Source of the DNA: Arthrobacter sp. H-02-3
GTDB lineage: Bacteria; Actinomycetota; Actinomycetes; Actinomycetales; Micrococcaceae
Assembly: GCF_003097355.1 (NCBI RefSeq)
Contig: NZ_PYUI01000006.1
Span: forward strand, 124,001-188,000
DNA length: 64,000 nucleotides
Direction of reading: 5' to 3'
The notes beneath the pieces were generated by a model. It was not told the origin of the DNA, made no database searches, and saw nothing but the letters and a program-made list of their open reading frames with translations. Below, piece after piece: positions 62,248 through 64,000 of this stretch (within the stretch, counting starts at the first letter, position 1; every line of letters starts with the position of its first letter). Position numbers and translations under genes: made by a program.

Positions 62248-62282
62248 AACGGCAGGCTGCAGTCGCAACGCAGCCTGCCGTT
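62248..62282 (+). terminator. Terminator after the monooxygenase gene
   Basis: A perfect 13-base stem AACGGCAGGCTGC / GCAGCCTGCCGTT with a 9-base loop, 35 bases past the stop. It also serves the opposing lipoprotein gene if that transcript extends so far. Confidence 0.75.
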
Positions 62283-62353
62283 CCTGTATCCCCGTGGACC
62301 TTTCGCCCGCTTGACCGCCAGGCCAATGCCGTCTGCCCCGCGCCGTCAGCGCA

Positions 62354-62815
62354 TTAGCACTTGACCTCAGCCCGGAGGTCAGTGATGGCGGCTTGGACGT
62401 TCGCGGCATCGTCGCGGAGGGAATTAGTCGCCTGGGTCAAAGTTGCGTCGTCAGGCACCGCTTTGACGGCGTCGTTGAACTTGGCTTCGGCCGCCTTGAC
62501 GGCGTCCGCCCGTTGTTGGGCGAGGTCACCGGTCGCCTTGACGAGATCGTCGTAGGTCTTCGTGACTTGTTCCTGGGCCGAACGGACCTGCTCGATCGTG
62601 GCATCAGGTGTCAGCGTGTCCTTGAAGTTTGTCAGCGCCGCGGCGTGGGCATCGGCCGCAGCGCAGACCTGTGACGTGCTCGGCGGCGGGCTTGAGGCGG
62701 ACGCGGGCGCGCTGGAAGTGCCCGCGGGTGTGCTGGCGGGGCTGCATCCGGTGAGCAGTGCGACGGCGGTCCCGAGTGCGATGGATCCGAAGAGAATTGG
62801 GTGGGGTTTCGACAT
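62354..62815 (-). CDS. Small helical lipoprotein (153 residues)
   Basis: A signal peptide with lipobox (AVALLTGCS, Cys about residue 24) then a Ser/Pro/Ala linker and a ~105-residue helical domain (VCAAADAHAAALTNFKDTL, AQEQVTKTYDDLVKATGDLA, EAKFNDAVKAVPDDATLTQA) with a final Cys (LRAEVKC). The helices have heptad-like patterns, so it could form a coiled-coil bundle. It is an exported, lipid-anchored protein of unknown role. I chose the ATG at 62815 with GAGAGGA upstream. Confidence 0.78.
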   Translation of the reverse strand: MSKPHPILFGSIALGTAVALLTGCSPASTPAGTSSAPASASSPPPSTSQVCAAADAHAAALTNFKDTLTPDATIEQVRSAQEQVTKTYDDLVKATGDLAQQRADAVKAAEAKFNDAVKAVPDDATLTQATNSLRDDAANVQAAITDLRAEVKC

Positions 62816-63207
62816 TGGAAGATCCTCTCCCCGCTGGGTGTCGCCTCCGCGCATCGGAGGCCATATTTCATCGTGTGCCCCGACGCGGGCATGGACCTCA
62901 TCCGCCGGGGGTGAAATGGGGTGTCGCCCAACCAAAGCCCCGGCAGGGCACAATGGCTCTTTTGGGACCGGTCGGCCGCGGGTAAGAATGGTGGTGCCAC
63001 GGCGGAAGGGGTCGTCCGCGACTGGTGTTGAAGCCGGGGCAGGCGGTCCAGGGCGGCACGCAAGTGCTGCCCTGGGCCGCCGCGGCGCGGCCGTTGAAGG
63101 GGATCTTGGGCGCTGACAGATTGGGTGGCGCCGCGGTGCCCGCGCGGACGTATGCTGTTTTCATCGGTTCAGCAGTGAGCTGCGTGCTTCGATCTCGAGC
63201 GTGGAAC
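62816..63207. other. Divergent intergenic region
   Basis: About 390 bases between the lipoprotein gene and the GAF-domain gene. A TATGCT -10-like box occurs at about 63150 before the GAF gene. I see no gene or RNA with support; open frames here are high-GC chance frames. Confidence 0.4.
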
Positions 63208-64000
63208 ATGACCCAAGGAACTGCAGCAGACGGCAGGCGGGATCCGCATGCCGCGTTCTGGGACGTGCATTTCAACGACCCGGATATCGGTGCATTCCTC
63301 GGCGAAGTCGTCACGGGGCTCGTCCGCGACATCGGCGGTCCCGGCCGTGGGATCAGCTGGGCGATCACACTCCTCCGGTCCGGGGAAACCATCACGCTAA
63401 TCGCGGGCAGTGCACTGTCGCGGGCGGCGGACGAAGCGCAGCGCTCCTTCGACGACGGGCCGGCGCGCGCGGCGGTTCGCAGCGGGGAATTTGTGATCAT
63501 GGGGGACACCTCTTTGGAGCGCCGCTGGCCCGGCTATGCCAGCACCGCAGCTGCCGAGGGAGTCCGGTCGCTCGTATCCGTTCCGCTGGTACCCGCGGAG
63601 GGCTTCCGTGCCGCGGTGAACCTCTATGCTCCGGGGCCCCATGCTTTCACCAGTGCGGACATCACTGCAGCGGTGCGGCTGGCCCGCCAGGTGTCCGGGG
63701 CGCTGCTCCTGGTCCAGCAGATGATGCTCAGGTACGCCGGGAGTGCCGATCTATCCTCGGCACAGCTTTCCCGGGTGCTGGCCGGCCTCGCTTTAAGGAC
63801 GCTGGTGCGGGACTACGGGTTCAGTGAAGAGGGCGCCCTGGACTATCTTCGGAGCGTCGCGGGCGGCCCTGCGCGGGAACCGGCCGGCGGCACGGTCCAT
63901 GTCCTCGTTCCCGTTTCCGTCCCGGGTCCGGAAGCGCCCCAGCCCAACCCGAATACCCCGGTGCCACACGCCGGGGACTCTCCGCCCGTCCGTCGTCGGC
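63208..64000 (+). CDS. GAF-domain protein with ANTAR-like C-terminus (partial)
   Basis: The gene runs off the right edge; at least 264 residues are visible. A GAF domain (about 20-165) has WAITLLRSGETITLIAGSAL, DDGPARAAVRSGEFVIMGDT, VRSLVSVPLVPAEGFRAAVN. A short helical segment (LSRVLAGLALRTLVRDYGFS followed by EEGALDYLRSVA) resembles the last helices of an ANTAR RNA-binding domain. A Pro-rich stretch follows (EAPQPNPNTPVP). In actinobacteria GAF-ANTAR proteins are response antiterminators, but the first ANTAR helices are unclear here. No ribosome site is evident. Confidence 0.75.
   Translation, partial: MTQGTAADGRRDPHAAFWDVHFNDPDIGAFLGEVVTGLVRDIGGPGRGISWAITLLRSGETITLIAGSALSRAADEAQRSFDDGPARAAVRSGEFVIMGDTSLERRWPGYASTAAAEGVRSLVSVPLVPAEGFRAAVNLYAPGPHAFTSADITAAVRLARQVSGALLLVQQMMLRYAGSADLSSAQLSRVLAGLALRTLVRDYGFSEEGALDYLRSVAGGPAREPAGGTVHVLVPVSVPGPEAPQPNPNTPVPHAGDSPPVRRR

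Noticed and set aside
62898..63509. A 203-residue minus-strand open frame across the promoter and start of the GAF gene
   Set aside because: No domain and no ribosome site; it mirrors the GAF coding sequence and covers the promoter.

Overview
The window is about 64 kb of high-GC chromosome from an actinobacterium. The best guess is an Arthrobacter/Pseudarthrobacter-type soil organism: GTG and even TTG starts are common, ring cleavage is by a manganese-type (MndD-like) homoprotocatechuate dioxygenase known from Arthrobacter globiformis, and catabolic operons are packed densely with one-component regulators (GntR, LysR, IclR, TetR, PadR, ArsR, Lrp, XRE). I see no rRNA or tRNA gene, insertion sequence, phage gene or CRISPR array. 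The species is inferred.

Layout. 1-2.7 kb: end of a peptide-type ABC importer operon (solute-binding protein cut by the left edge, permease) with a divergent GntR/FCD regulator. 2.8-5.9 kb: a kumamolisin-like sedolisin and a secreted GH26-type glycosidase. 6.1-11.1 kb: LysR regulator, then TtuC-type tartrate dehydrogenase, DctA-type carrier and glycerate kinase, a probable tartrate-to-glycerate operon. 11.1-16.1 kb: PAS-like protein, MBL hydrolase, and a cupin/aldo-keto reductase/CMD/methyltransferase group facing an XRE regulator. 17.3-23.6 kb: PadR-MFS efflux pair, an overlooked 50-residue membrane protein, an HtrA protease, DUF1003, a TetR regulator with a clear operator, and three very small genes. 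23.6-26.5 kb: a nitrilase-family amidohydrolase whose tail overlaps a decayed CehA/McbA metallohydrolase, and an NCS1 permease. 26.5-40.5 kb: APC transporter, two PF04185 phosphoesterases around a rifampin-phosphotransferase-like protein, a CorA relative, exporters and small regulators.

40.5-52 kb is an amino-acid catabolic island: Lrp, aspartase, an aldehyde dehydrogenase overlapping an ACT-less homoserine dehydrogenase, an amino-acid permease, an alanine-racemase-fold enzyme, two IclR regulators meeting tail to tail, a cyclase with a CutA-like small partner, and homocysteine S-methyltransferase. Read together, homoserine dehydrogenase (in reverse), the aldehyde dehydrogenase and aspartase would turn homoserine into fumarate and ammonia. 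This is a pathway prediction.

52-62.2 kb carries a complete homoprotocatechuate meta-cleavage operon in the order hpaG-gntR-hpaE-hpaD-hpaH-hpaI-gabD. HpaG is fused to an RraA/HMG-aldolase-like domain. A MobA-like flavin monooxygenase is divergent. The shared promoter holds two kinds of palindrome, a GntR-like tandem next to hpaG and PcaR/IclR-like sites next to the monooxygenase. The right end has a small lipoprotein and a GAF-domain protein cut by the window edge.
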